64,000 nt of DNA, from contig OX419756.1 in NCBI GenBank assembly GCA_948567375.1, forward strand, positions 56,248,333 to 56,312,332. The letters are read 5' to 3'. Source of the DNA: Lunularia cruciata (lineage: Eukaryota > Streptophyta > Marchantiopsida > Lunulariales > Lunulariaceae). Shown piece by piece: positions 33,773 to 45,700 of this stretch. Under the pieces are notes generated by a model that ran no database searches, had not been told where the DNA came from, and worked only from the letters and a program-made list of their open reading frames with translations. Position 1 is the stretch's first letter. Each line of letters opens with the position of its first letter. Made by a program: the position numbers and the translations under genes.

Positions 33773-36700
33773 ATGGCCGCAGCGAGCAATTGCGGTCTCT
33801 GCGTTGTTGGTTTTAGTGCTTGCAGTTGTTGTCCCCTTGTGGCGAGCAGCAGCAGTGAATTCCGAGTGACGCAGCAGCAGCAGGGATTGTTGAAATTCGC
33901 TGCCGTGAAGACTGGGCCTTCCCCGTCGTGTGCCGCTGCTTTTAGGGGGAGAACCAGTTGTAAGGACAAGTCGTTTGGTCGGTGGAGAGGGGAGCTGGGA
34001 GGAGAGGGGTCTGAGATTTTGGAATTCGGTAGCAGGAGGAAGGAATTGAGAAGAGGTGATGGTGATCCTGGTGGAATTGGCATTACTACTGTGAATGTTG
34101 TGAGTAGGAGCGGGGTTCCTACGTTGGAAGGAAATCATCATTCTGGTTCGGGAATCTTCAATAACGATGGAGAGTTGTCGCAGCACCAGGGGAGAAATGG
34201 TCAAATGAATGGGGGACCTCGCAGAGAATGTGCCGCGCCATCAACTGTGAGCAGCGGTGGATCGTTGGTTGCCGGTGTGGAGGTTAAGGTTGAAGGAGAG
34301 TCCGGTTCTCCGCAGGACTTGGATCTTGAGCTGGAGTCTGAAGCTAATGTGTCTGAAGAGAATGGGACGCGGAACGGCCAGACGAGCTCTAGTAAAACTG
34401 GGATGAGGTGGAGCATGCTTCTTAGTACGGCTGCATTGGAGGATGCGCATTTGTCACGAGCTAGTAGTGTCACTGATGCTCATGTTTTACGACGAAAAGG
34501 AAGGCTAAAAGAGCAGGATGGCCTAATTGAATTCATTATTTCCATGCACAACACGCATTCTCCATTCCAGGTTTGTACCCGCTCTCCAACATGTCATATG
34601 AATGGTTGGTTTCTCCTGGAAGCACTCTTGCTTGTACGTGATCCGAACGTAAACTGGTGATGGTGAAGTCTGACTGATAACTGATCAAAATTCCGGTTGG
34701 TACGGTTAGTTGGAGCAAGCTCTTCTCCTCTAATTTAATGCAATGGCATATATCCGGTATTCATTCTTCGTAATTAGGACTGGGAGATTCGCGCTTTTGT
34801 TGAGAGGAATGTCAAGATTTCGTCGAGGCAAGTTGACTGTTGAATATCACAACTCTTGCTTGTGGTATTTGAGAAGACTTAGATCATCGGGTAGTCATCT
34901 GGAGGCTGCCAATACACCGAACAATTACACACATGAGCTTGTTTTGCTTGGGAAGGGAACGGTGAGAATCCGTTTCATCCAGATGTGGTATAAGGCCACA
35001 TCTGGATGAGCTAAATTAGTGTTGACTGTGACCCCGATCGAAATTTGGGAAAATTCTGTTGACTATTTTCATTGTGGTGACTCGGATCTCTAAAAGTCTT
35101 GGTTTCTGAATTCAGTTTAGGTAGTTGTGAAGTTACTCACCAGATTCGAACTCCTCTCGTATGCATAAAAATTATTGATTTTATAAACTCTCCTAGACAA
35201 GATATGAAGGATAAATTCGATTTATTTGTCACATGTGCGTGGCTCGCCTACTCATGTGATGCAGGTAATGGAGAAGGTGGAAAGGTGGATACGGGAACAT
35301 TTGGAGGATCCTAAACGAAGTATTCTCGCCAGGCTCGTGCCCTCAGTAGGGCGTTTTTACACTCCTTTACCGCTTGTTCGGGCTTTACAGGAGTATGACG
35401 AGTTTGCCTCGCTTTCAAGGCGGAGATATGTACCACCCAATTTTGCAGAGATTCGACATGTTCTTAACATTGCACAGGTGTGATTTCGTGCTGCAGGACT
35501 ACTCATAGTCCATAACTTTGACAACGAGAGTTGTCAAAGTTATGGACAATTGGGATTTTGACTCATATTTGCGTTGCTTAGTTATGGAAATAGGTTCACT
35601 GTCTATCATGAGTGCTTAAAGTTATAGATGAACTCCTCTTTGAGCAGGCAGCTTGTGATGTTGCTAAGACATTTGCTATATGCATTTATTTGGTTCGAAT
35701 TTTCTACTGTTGCTTTAAACCGGATGTCATCATACTTCCTTTTCGTCTTGTAGGTACATGCAATAGCGGGACAACTTTCTTTAATAACGTTTGATGCGGA
35801 TGGAACGCTCTATGCCGATGGCCATCATATACAAAGGGATAATAAGATGATAGATCATATTATTAAACTCATGCAAGAAGGATGTCATGTTGCCATAGTA
35901 ACTGCCGCTGGTAAGAAACAACTTTTGACTAGTACGTTCTCAGCTACTGGCTAAGAGGCTCCTCATTTGAATTTCGTCTTGGCTATACATATTTTTCTGT
36001 AAGCAGGGATTTCAAAGAAGATGCCGAAGTAGCCATGGCCACTTCAACCATCTCGATGAATATTTTAGCTGTTAAAATGTTGGGTGACTCCCGACCTGTT
36101 TCGTTCTTAACTACATCATACTCGAGACCAGTTACAACCGAACTTAAGCTTGTCTGGAGTCCTAAACATAGAAATGTGAATTCGGTTCAGAAGTTCTTCG
36201 AGAACAAATGGTGGATCTGAACCTATCGATTGTCCTTCCATGCAGGTTATCCAGGAGATGCGGGCCGATACGAAGGTAGGTTGGCTGGGTTACTGGCTGC
36301 TTTCAAGGATTTGCAGCTTCCTCCACGTATAACTCAGCTCTTCCATGTCATGGGTGGCGAATGTAACTATCTTCTTCGAGTTACCAATGACTACAGGCTT
36401 GATTTTGTGCCCGACGAGCTTTGGAAAACACAAGACATGCAAGAATGGACTCAGAGCGACGTACAGAAACTCCTAGACGACGCCGAAGCTTCGTTAGTAT
36501 CCGCGGCAGCCCGCTTACGATTGCCTGTTGAACTTATTCGGAAGCCTAAAGCTGTCGGTGCCATCCCGAAAGAACCTACAATATATGAGGTGAGTCGGCA
36601 GCATTGCCACTTTCTGGTCACAAGTTAAGGATCAGCTGCTGAACTCCTGTTGAACTCCAAAAACTGCTGAACTCTGCTGAACTCTAAGAAATGCTGAACT

Positions 36701-37993
36701 GCTGAACTTCAGGTGAACTCTAGCTGAACTCCAAGAAGAAATATTCTACTTGGGACCTTTGAGTGCTCCATCGCCTTCATACTAATCGTGGTTCTTATTT
36801 ACCAGGTCTTAGAGGAGATGGCACTTACAGTGCAAATGCAGCTTATAGACTCGAAACTACCCTATTGTGCCTTTAATGGTGGGAATGGTGAGTTAAAACG
36901 AAGTTAAACCCTTAAACTCTTTATCATTTTTATTACCCGCCTTCTTGGTACACTGTTTTCCTCTTACTGTAGCGTTCAAGTCAGTGGGTACATTCGATAT
37001 TTCCTAGCAACGTGCGGCTTTCTTTAGTAATTTCCGCGGAAGAATCTGTTTATGACGTTCCTTTACCCCGGCCAACCTCAACGTCGGATGTTCTTAGGAT
37101 CTAAGAACTTACGTCAGATGGGTTTTGCTCCTACAAACTCAAGTTCTTTGAATCGAAATCGTCTAATTATTTTTTGTTGATTGTATGACCTTACAGATGT
37201 ATTCGTGGATGTTGGTACGTTCTCAACCTTATTTATATATTTATTTTTCGCCCAGTCTTGATTCAAGCTCTGTTTGTTGTTGGTTATCTGATAATTATAT
37301 TTTGTTTGCCAATATCAATCATTTCTGATCATGTTAAAGCTATGTTTTGCTCCGTGTATGGATTTGTCTATTTTTCAGGGTTTCAAAGCATCTTCTTTTA
37401 GATCATGCGGTCTGTTGACGTCGAGTCAGTAAAGGTTCATGGCAGCGACGCACACAGATGAAAGTCTTTTTGAATCGGTACTAACAGAGAAACTGTGAAT
37501 TTCAGGGAACAAGTCCGTTGGACTGGAAGCCCTCATGAAGTTTCTTCGCAAGAATCCGAATGAAACTCTTCATGTCGGGGATAGATTCACGCTTAGTGGG
37601 AACGACTCTGCAACCCGCTCTAAATGCTCCATTTTGTAAGTTGCCACTTATCTGAGTTTACTCATAAAGTTAACACGTACCAGGAAGTCAAAAGTATCTC
37701 TCGTAATCTAAGCACTACCAGGTATTTGAACATAGCATCAATCGAGGGCCCTGACTTATGCTTAGGTTTTGATTGTTTCGTTCGTCCAACGAGTATGTCA
37801 CAACTTGTCTCTCTGGTCCTAAAGATCAGGATTCGTGGACGCACGTCTGGAGTCTTGAACAGTGGATTAAATAGCCGTCTAATGATCCTTGTGGTGATGC
37901 AGGTGGGTCGCAAATCCTGAAGAAACCGGATTTTTTACCCGTGTTCTTCTTCGTGAAGTTCAATTGTCAAGATTAATTCCCTACATTGAATAA
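33773..37993 (+). CDS. ISN1: IMP-specific 5'-nucleotidase (ISN1 family), 8 exons
   Basis: It hydrolyses IMP to inosine in purine turnover; the family is best known from yeast and Plasmodium. Predicted coding exons: 33773-34570, 35265-35477, 35754-35910, 36246-36589, 36806-36887, 37197-37214, 37506-37635, 37903-37993. All introns have GT-AG ends and the phases agree, giving 610 residues. HAD-type motifs are visible: nucleophile motif TFDADGTLYADG (Asp351, Asp353), IVTAAGYPGDAGRYEGR, and the late acidic motif LHVGDRF (Asp563). Conserved family blocks include LVPSVGRFYTPLPL, FAEIRHVLNIAQ, HVMGGECNYLLR and IPKEPTIYE. About 230 N-terminal residues have no counterpart in the yeast protein and start MAAASNCGLCVVGF; a transit peptide is possible. 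Exon 6 is only 18 bases. Confidence is high for the family and moderate for the exact start. Confidence 0.93.
34975..35009. repeat. Perfect inverted repeat in ISN1 intron 1
   Basis: The 14-base arms TCATCCAGATGTGG and CCACATCTGGATGA are exact complements around the loop TATAAGG. Confidence 0.9.
35508..35547. repeat. Perfect inverted repeat in ISN1 intron 2
   Basis: The 18-base arms GTCCATAACTTTGACAAC and GTTGTCAAAGTTATGGAC are exact complements around the 4-base loop GAGA. It lies 31 bases after the exon 2 donor site. Confidence 0.92.
36633..36740. repeat. TGAACT-rich interspersed repeat in ISN1 intron 4
   Basis: GCTGAACTC and close variants (TTGAACTC, GTGAACTC, GCTGAACTG) occur eight times in about 105 bases with irregular spacing. 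Confidence 0.85.
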
Positions 37994-39188
37994 AGATGTT
38001 AAGAATTTCTGACTTTTGGCTAATTCACCTCCCATGGATGGTGCTTACTTCTTGTCTGCCTGCTTCCAGTCTCTTTTGTGAGTCCTGGAAATCAAGATCT
38101 TGCCACCTTAACAAATATAATTCTTTGCTTATTCTCACATACATAACGAAAGTGCTAGTATGATCGCACGCAGGACGTTGGATAAAGGATAAACACTTAC
38201 ATCTCATAAGCAGACTTCTTAAACCTGAGCTGAGTGGGTCTCCTCAACGCTGATTAAGCCCTAACCCAGAGCAAGCCTTCATTTCCGAAATTTAGGGTGC
38301 GGAAAGCGGACTGGATACTGCCGAATCCTTCTTTCCTAGGTTGAAGTGAAGCAACTAAGGAGTAAGAACAGACGGTCTCACTCGTACCCCCAAGAAACAC
38401 TGCAAGGAATAAGTCAACAGCAGTGCCCTACAAAAACTTGACTGAAAGCATCTTCATCAGCTGGATTGGATTGTGACTCGGAAGTCCCAGCCAAGGACTT
38501 CCGATTGAGGAGCGCATTTTCATCCCCCATTTTATTGATCAGACGTCAATTCTTGACGCGAGACTAAGTGCAATCAACAGAGTCAATCCGCACTTATCGA
38601 AACCAATATGCTTGACCTTTTGTTAGGTAATTGCGATCGGCGATATACCACAAAGGATGATGTTAGTGCAATTCAGTTCCTTAGGTCCCTATCAATAAAG
38701 GTCGATGTCTCCAGCAAAATTGGTGATGTCCTCTGAGCATATAATCCTGAAACTATACCAAGTAACAAATAATGTTTACACAAAACTAATACAAAATCTC
38801 ATCTCCATTTGTACACAGCCAAGAGCAAATCCGGGGTGCCACTAGAACCGTATATAGACTTCAGAGGAACGACTAGAGAACAGGACAGTATGGTTACAAC
38901 CATGGTTGACGCAAGCTGTGGTCAAATCAACCGTCATTACAGTTGAACCCTAAACCCCGAGGGAAGCAGACAAATAGCGGAATGGCGCTGTAGATGTGGT
39001 TTGAGAAGCTGAATTTGAAGGGAGGAAAATACATCAGACTAGAAACTTCAGTCAGATGTGCAGGTACTCTACTGTAGTTGACAGATGGTGCTTATCTTCG
39101 GGGGTTGATCGAAGTGTTAAAGTACGAGGGGATTGCTGGGGAAAGTGAAGCGTCGTAGCGATGAAGCTGTTGAGCGGAGGCTTGGGAG
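37994..39188. other. ISN1 3' flank and intergenic, no gene recognised
   Basis: No coding frame with a domain is seen. A 10-base inverted repeat TCGGAAGTCC/GGACTTCCGA lies at 38478-38504. No clear polyadenylation signal could be chosen. Confidence 0.55.
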
Positions 39189-39488
39189 TTGCCACAGCTC
39201 TGGTTTGGGGAGTTCGAGGAGCTTCGTTGCGGGGAATGGATAATTGTGGAAACTAACATAGGGCCGAATTTGTACAGTGCTAGGCTTTGGGGACCAACTG
39301 AGAATTTCCAATTCGGAAGAAGGGATGGTTTAGAATTCAAGACAGGGTATAAACTTATAGTTGGATCGGAAGGTGGATGGAGGATATGCCTTTTCAGGGA
39401 GGTCACTGGAATTAGTTCACAGTGGGAGTTGGATCCCACCGATTTAGTGTTAGACAGAATTTATGCGTCAATCGTCTCAGAAATTTAA
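39189..39488 (+). CDS. Small hypothetical ORF upstream of the PPR gene
   Basis: A 99-residue frame starting ATG at 39189, in a GC-richer stretch 184 bases before the PPR start. It reads like real protein (FGRRDGLEFKTGYKLIVGSE, then GGWRICLFREVTG) with even residue use, but no family is recognised. It could be a uORF in the PPR leader, the last exon of another gene, or chance. There is no clear splice site that decides between these. Confidence 0.35.
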   Translation: MPQLWFGEFEELRCGEWIIVETNIGPNLYSARLWGPTENFQFGRRDGLEFKTGYKLIVGSEGGWRICLFREVTGISSQWELDPTDLVLDRIYASIVSEI

Positions 39489-39672
39489 GCTAGTCGCGAT
39501 GGTATGGGACACGAATTATTGATTGAACTCTGTTGGAATGTTTTGGTTTTCATGACAATCATTCAAGGGAGGGAGGATGAATGAAAGAGAAAACGCTCGA
39601 ATTCGTTGCGTTAGTTGGATTTATGTACGTCAGGTGCTGGAGATTTAGGCGAAAGAAGGTGGTCAGTGAGTT

Positions 39673-42600
39673 ATGGGGCAAATTGGCATTGCCATGTCGC
39701 AGATGATTCTGCGGGCATCACAATACTGCGAGTTCCTCATCTCTAGGAAACATTCACGGCTCATAGCTGTTAGAGCTTTGTATGAGAGGATTGATGTTCC
39801 TTATGGAAAAATGTTGGCTGAGCTGCAGTTCGGTAAGAACAATTTCTTTGAACCGCCCGCGCAATTTCTGCAGGAAACAAGATGCAAGGAATTTGTAGGA
39901 GATGCTGTAGAGAGGAGAAGTGGGCATTTCGTCCAGGGAGTAGCTGGCAGGGGAAGAGATGATCCTGCATTGTCGAGGTCAACCCCCGGCAGATTTACAT
40001 TCTATGACAGGCCGTTCAGTTTTGGAGGTGGATCAGCACAAATGTCTACCATTGCATCTGGTGCAGGACATGTCACGTCGATGAATGACCGCAGATCACA
40101 TGAGCGAGGAGAATATGCGGGAGCTCAGTCCAGATACAAACATGTTGAACAAAGCGGAGGTAGGGGGAAGGACATCGTTAACCTGGGCAGATGGCAGAGT
40201 TTAGTAGATCACGTTTGTCGAATATTGAGGCGACCCGATAAGTGGACTGCTCTTTCAGAGATGAGAATCCACATGGCTCCTTTCCATGTATGTGAGGTTC
40301 TCAAACGGCAAACAGATGCAAGGTTAGCACTGGGGTTTTTCAATTGGGCCAAATCACAAGCAAGCTTTCAGCACAATCTATTCACATACAACATCATGCT
40401 CAAAATACTGACTCTTGCCAAGGACTTTGATGGGGCGCAAAGCCTGGTAGAAGAAATGTATCTTTCCGGCTGCTGGCCGAATGTTGTGACATACACCACT
40501 ATCATCAACGGTTTCAGCGCAGCAAATCGTTTTGAAGACGCACTGGAGATTTTTAAACACATGCGGGCAGATGGTTGCAGACCCAACATTGTTACGCATC
40601 TAGTTGTCATGAATATTTATGCCAGAACCGGTGCTGTGAAAGAAGCTTGGGAGTTATTTCACAGAATGCAAGGGGAGGGTGCTCTACCAAAGGAGTCTGG
40701 AGGATCTTCTGAGTTCTCGGAACGAACGACATACAGCTTAATGATAAACTGCCTTGGTAAAGCTGGTGATTTGAGTGCAGCCATTACCCTCTTTGAAAAA
40801 ATGAAAGCAGAGGGTTGTATTCCTGATGTTATCACTTACACTAACATGATCGACCTGCACTCAAAGGCTGGTCTGTATGAGAAAGCTTTTGACTTGTACA
40901 GGGAAATGCTCCGGGTTGGCATAAAGCCAGACCTTGTGACGTTATGTGCGATCATGGATTGCTTGGGGAAGGCGGGAGACGTTGTCGGTGCTAGCAGGCT
41001 TTTCGACTATATGAAGGCAAGGGGCTATCGCCCTGACGCTGTGGCATACACAACAATCATCGATATCCACTCGAAGGCAGGATTCTTTCAAAAAGCTGTG
41101 GAGCTGTTTCACGAAATGAGGAAGGTGGGCGTACCGCCAAGCACAGTAAACTATAATTCGATGATCGACTGCTACGGGAGGGCCGGAAACTTGACTGCAG
41201 CTCTGGAGCTCTTCCGGGAAATGAAGGGATCACGTTGTGTTCCGGATGTGCAAACCTATGGTATCCTGATGTGTCATCATGCCAAGTCGGGTTTCTTAGA
41301 GAGCTGTTTGCGGTTGTTTGATGAAGCGCAACAGAGTGGTCTGCAACCAAATTCTGTTATTTTAATTGCCATGGTGGACTGTTTCGGCAAAGCAGGAAAA
41401 TTCAGTGATGCACTGGATCTTTTTCTACAGATGCAGGAGAAGGGCTGTCCCTTGTGTGTGGTGTCTTATACAAGAATGATCGATATCTGTGCAAAATGTG
41501 GCTACTATGACAAAGCCATGGACTTTTACTATGAAATGCAGCAGGCAGGTGTGGAACCAAACATATTCACATACAATGCTCTTATCAATTGCCTTGGGAA
41601 GTTCGGGAATCCAACTGGTGCTCAGGAACTCTTTCTCGAAATGCAGCAACGTGGATGTGAGCCAAACATAGTGACATACAACACCCTTATGGACCTCCAG
41701 TCAAAGGCTGGAATGCCAGATCTCAGTGTGGAAACTTTCAAAAACCTGCTATCCAATGGTATTCAACCAAATTCAGGAACTTTCATCACATTGATGGAGA
41801 CCCTAAGCAAAGCTGGGCGCTTTGAAGAAGCTGAGAGTATGTTCGAGCAGATGATGGTGTCCGTCCAGGACGTCAGGCTTCCAGCGTACAATATCCTCAT
41901 CGATATGTGGGGTAAGGCAGGTAATATTGAGAAAGTCACCCACTGGCAGAAAGTGCTGTCGGATTCTGGGTTAACACCAGATAAGGTTACTGCTAGAAGT
42001 CTGGTGTCAACGTATCTACGAGTGCACATGTACGCTGAAGTACTGGCAATCATAAAAAACATGGACACTCTAGGCTTACCGGTTGATTGCAGTATGAGTG
42101 CTATTATACTGCAGCATTGCTCAGGGTGCAAGGAGCAAGAACATGTTGATGCTTTGCTAGGTTTACTTGCAAGCATGGGGCACCCTGCCTACGGGTTTGT
42201 AAACAAGCTAGTCGGTTCCCCACGCGAGGACATCATGGCAAATTGCAAAATGTTTTTTGATTCTTTGGAGGAAGAGGATATGGAGAGCAAGGTGATGTTC
42301 ATAGATGCGCTGATTATGTTTCTACATAATCTTGATCGCAAATCCGAAGCCGGTCATGTGTGGGACTATGCTACGGACAACAACTTCTTTCCTCAAGCTG
42401 TTTCCATGCAACGGACACCTAGACTCTGGTTGATGGATTTCCACTCCATGGCCGTTGGCACCGCACTCGTTGCTCTCACAAGGACACTAGCTAACTTCAA
42501 AGAGACGATGCTGAAGAACAAAGTTGTACCAGATCAAGTTTTCATAATCACTGGCTGGGGCAAAGGAAGTAGGGTACCTGGGGTCTCTACTGTAAAACAA

Positions 42601-42723
42601 GCCGTTCAAGGGAAGCTGAGTGCTCTTGGATCTCCATTCTACGTGAATGAGGTGAATTTGGGTTGCTTTGTTTGCAAAGGAGAACATTTCTTTCAGTGGT
42701 TGACGCAGCTATCACTAGATTAG
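39673..42723 (+). CDS. PPR-SMR protein (P-class pentatricopeptide repeat with C-terminal Smr domain)
   Basis: A single-exon gene of 1016 residues. P-class PPR proteins bind organelle RNA, one base per 35-residue helical hairpin, and act in its processing or translation. The N-terminus is arginine- and serine-rich and suggests an organelle presequence, followed by a low-complexity linker to about residue 190. About 16 PPR motifs run from residue 235 to about 800 (for example NVVTYTTIINGFSAANRFED, DAVAYTTIIDIHSKAGFFQK, NIVTYNTLMDLQSKAG). Residues from about 905 form an Smr domain with LWLMDFHSMAVGTALVAL and the IITGWGKGSRVPG loop. The C-terminal half most resembles the Arabidopsis At1g18900/At1g74750 group as I recall it. 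The ATG at 39673 is followed by a second Met at codon 8. No introns or breaks are seen. Confidence 0.95.
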   Translation: MGQIGIAMSQMILRASQYCEFLISRKHSRLIAVRALYERIDVPYGKMLAELQFGKNNFFEPPAQFLQETRCKEFVGDAVERRSGHFVQGVAGRGRDDPALSRSTPGRFTFYDRPFSFGGGSAQMSTIASGAGHVTSMNDRRSHERGEYAGAQSRYKHVEQSGGRGKDIVNLGRWQSLVDHVCRILRRPDKWTALSEMRIHMAPFHVCEVLKRQTDARLALGFFNWAKSQASFQHNLFTYNIMLKILTLAKDFDGAQSLVEEMYLSGCWPNVVTYTTIINGFSAANRFEDALEIFKHMRADGCRPNIVTHLVVMNIYARTGAVKEAWELFHRMQGEGALPKESGGSSEFSERTTYSLMINCLGKAGDLSAAITLFEKMKAEGCIPDVITYTNMIDLHSKAGLYEKAFDLYREMLRVGIKPDLVTLCAIMDCLGKAGDVVGASRLFDYMKARGYRPDAVAYTTIIDIHSKAGFFQKAVELFHEMRKVGVPPSTVNYNSMIDCYGRAGNLTAALELFREMKGSRCVPDVQTYGILMCHHAKSGFLESCLRLFDEAQQSGLQPNSVILIAMVDCFGKAGKFSDALDLFLQMQEKGCPLCVVSYTRMIDICAKCGYYDKAMDFYYEMQQAGVEPNIFTYNALINCLGKFGNPTGAQELFLEMQQRGCEPNIVTYNTLMDLQSKAGMPDLSVETFKNLLSNGIQPNSGTFITLMETLSKAGRFEEAESMFEQMMVSVQDVRLPAYNILIDMWGKAGNIEKVTHWQKVLSDSGLTPDKVTARSLVSTYLRVHMYAEVLAIIKNMDTLGLPVDCSMSAIILQHCSGCKEQEHVDALLGLLASMGHPAYGFVNKLVGSPREDIMANCKMFFDSLEEEDMESKVMFIDALIMFLHNLDRKSEAGHVWDYATDNNFFPQAVSMQRTPRLWLMDFHSMAVGTALVALTRTLANFKETMLKNKVVPDQVFIITGWGKGSRVPGVSTVKQAVQGKLSALGSPFYVNEVNLGCFVCKGEHFFQWLTQLSLD

Positions 42724-45700
42724 GTGATCGTTCCATGTACGGATCACTCACTCTAATCAATCAAGGTTTGAACTGCGAGTCCCTTTCAAAAGCGGAACCC
42801 GGAAGCAACATGTGTGACATATTGTGAGTACACCATTTTGCTACACTCCTGAGATTCACAATTAGTATGGCTTAGCGGATATCACCAAACCCGTACGTCT
42901 ATTACTAGATGATGCTGCCATGTTTTGTTTATTTGTTGATCTTTGACAAAAGAAAGGTCACGATGTGTATGCTCAAACGCCTCATTAGTTTGAAAAAGCT
43001 GTAGACGTGGTAGAAACGAATCCTATCTCATCTCAGCCAGTCCCTTCAAATTATGCGTGGAGGTTCTCCACATCATGCAAGTTCCCCGAGGTTCCAGACA
43101 CAAATATTCATTGACCGAGTGTTGGCTTACATATCACTTTCCTTACAGAAAGTGGTATTCACTGGCGATGTATTACTAAATCATGCATTGGAGTAAATTT
43201 GATTATGTGGCTTTGCTTACAAAATAGTGGTTCTAGTGCAGGTCACCAGCCCAAGTTCGAGATTGTCTGCCCGTCCGATCTTGTCGAAAAGACATGACGT
43301 TGCTGTTGCTAGGGCCTTCAAACCATTGAGTCATGAGGAAAGAAGAGATGGCATGACGATGAAATTCGGGGGACCTACTTCCACTTCCACTGTCAAAGTG
43401 ATCAAAGAGAAGGATCAAAGAAAATACTGAAAGCACTCATGTAGCGGCTAAGTCGCCGAAATCTCCTAAGATCTTGTGCACAGCTCCTTTGAGAATGTGC
43501 ATGCTCGTTTGTCTTGTTAAATTCATTCCTCTGCGTTTCTTTTGCACCCGATTGTCCTCACCTCAGTCAGGAAACATGCAGTGCCCAACTCATATTCGCG
43601 TCTGTGCTTGATTCATCACTTCTGATCTTGAAACAGATTACCCAAAGCTTTCTAGCCGACAGATGTTTAATGATCAAATTGGCTTGCTAGTGCCTGACTA
43701 TTATGTAAATTTGCTGATTAGAAGAGATTATCATCAGATATGATGAGGAGCAATTCAACTGAACTCAGGAATCTAACTCTGGATTCTTGAACTTGGTGAA
43801 ACAGACTCCACAATAGCTCTCAAGATTCCGCGCACTATGGCAATGGTCATATTCTGTCATGCTCTAATGTAGAAATGCTTGAGGTTGGGTTCCGAGGGAT
43901 ACGTACCGAGCTTGCATTAGTCAAAGAGCACATGTGGGTTTATTATAGTGATGTAATGTGAAGATAGGTGTCCTTTCTGGCTATAACACGTGTTACCTAG
44001 TCTGTAAACATCTCAACTCAAGCCTTTGGTTAATTCGTCTGTTTATTTCTAGCTCTTGATCTGCTGGAAATTAAGCATAGACTAATCTAACCATGCACTA
44101 TTGGAGATATATAAGATGCTACTGGAGCACCGCGATTCAGGGTCCATAAGGGGACTTGTTTGTGCTGACGCAGGCGAAGGAAGGGACAACGGTGAAGATT
44201 TTCGTCAATTCTCCTCTCCACTCGAGAAAAGTAGATCTGGAAGCCGTTAAGCAGTGGTTGGTTGGACCAGTCAAGAAGTAGCCACTTCATTACGGACAGA
44301 TGCACAGGTCGCTACAAAATCTAAGATGCAAGCTCGGTGTTTTCATGCTCGCACCAGGCAAGCAATGTCAAGGACAAATGCATTTCGGGTTGCAATGACA
44401 AATTAGAGCCTACAATCTGAGACATTTACTGTAGCAAGGAAATAAGGCACCTCAACATATAGGAGCAGCGCTACACTGGATGCAAATCTTGGGAATCGCT
44501 AGATGTTCAAATGTCCTCTCCATCTGCAACTCTTGGGAATGGGCCGGTCAACCGTCCTGTACGTGGCCTTACTCCTCGTTTCTGGCAATAGAGCACACTA
44601 CCCAGGCATACAATTCCTGCCTTGTTGGAAAGGAGCTTCTATTGCAACTGATTATTTGGAATTATCAAAGACCTCCTTCAGCGGAGAGTTCGTCTCTCAC
44701 AACGTTTCTGGTGGGACAAGAAACACCTTACATGTCTGTCGGAAAAGTCCCGGCATTGAATGCACTCTCACAAGAAATGAAATTACAGATGTTACATGAT
44801 TCTCTAATACTGTGAAATTTGGACAGTCCTCAGGCAGAGCCCATATTTGACTAGAAGGTAGGCGGCCAAAATCTCACGCTAGCGCAAACTTCTAGCGATA
44901 CGTCGAGTTCTCGAAATGATAAACTGTTACTTGAGAGTCGACTTTCAGGACAGAAGTCATGTTGGCACGTAGACTGAAGGCCGTATCAAGAAGGAGCTCC
45001 ATATTCACTCTGGCAAGTGTTCGCTGCGCTCCAAAATTCTCACATTCACCGTTTTGGTAGATCAGGACCAGGCGCAGGTCGTTACTGAAATGAAGATATC
45101 AAGTTCCCGAGTCAGCCAGATCCAGTGGAGTACTGCACGTTCCTTTACTACGTGGGTCACTGAGGTTGTTGCTTGACTGAACCTTAGATTTTTCAGGCAC
45201 CAAGATTCGGGCCTGATCCTGCCAGATGGCGAAATTTGAGCCCAGAATTCACATCCAATATTGGTGGCTTCCTACTGAGTCTTCCAAGTGGCAGAACTCG
45301 ATTCATGCATGCAGGCAGCTACTGAATTGACACCTATGAAGAAAGAGAGGGGACACTCTTCTGTGTCCCTAGCGTAGGTGAGTTTGTTACTTGCAATCGT
45401 TGGTACAGTACTGAGGTCTTCTTTCCAGTTCTTGCAATTTCGTTTCTGGCAGAGCGCGCAAACGAGAGTTCATCGTCAATCGTATCTGGTTTGAAAATTT
45501 TCCTAGACTCGAAAGCTTTGAGTCTGCTAGTACACTCCTAAGCTCAAACGGGTAAGTGTACATGTTGTTCTTTACTCCTCAGAAGTCTATCGCATCCGAA
45601 CGCTCTCAAACGCCCACGAGGAACTTTGTTTTGCTCATCTTCGAATATTTGATTTGGAATGCACAAAAGTCAGTGAAGCTGGGATCGTTTTCTATCGGCA

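Noticed and set aside
33518-34204. Long minus-strand frames over ISN1 exon 1
   Set aside because: They are antisense shadows of a GC-rich exon and show no domain.
35139-35165. tRNA-like GATTCGAACTCC in ISN1 intron 1
   Set aside because: No cloverleaf arms could be built around it on either strand.
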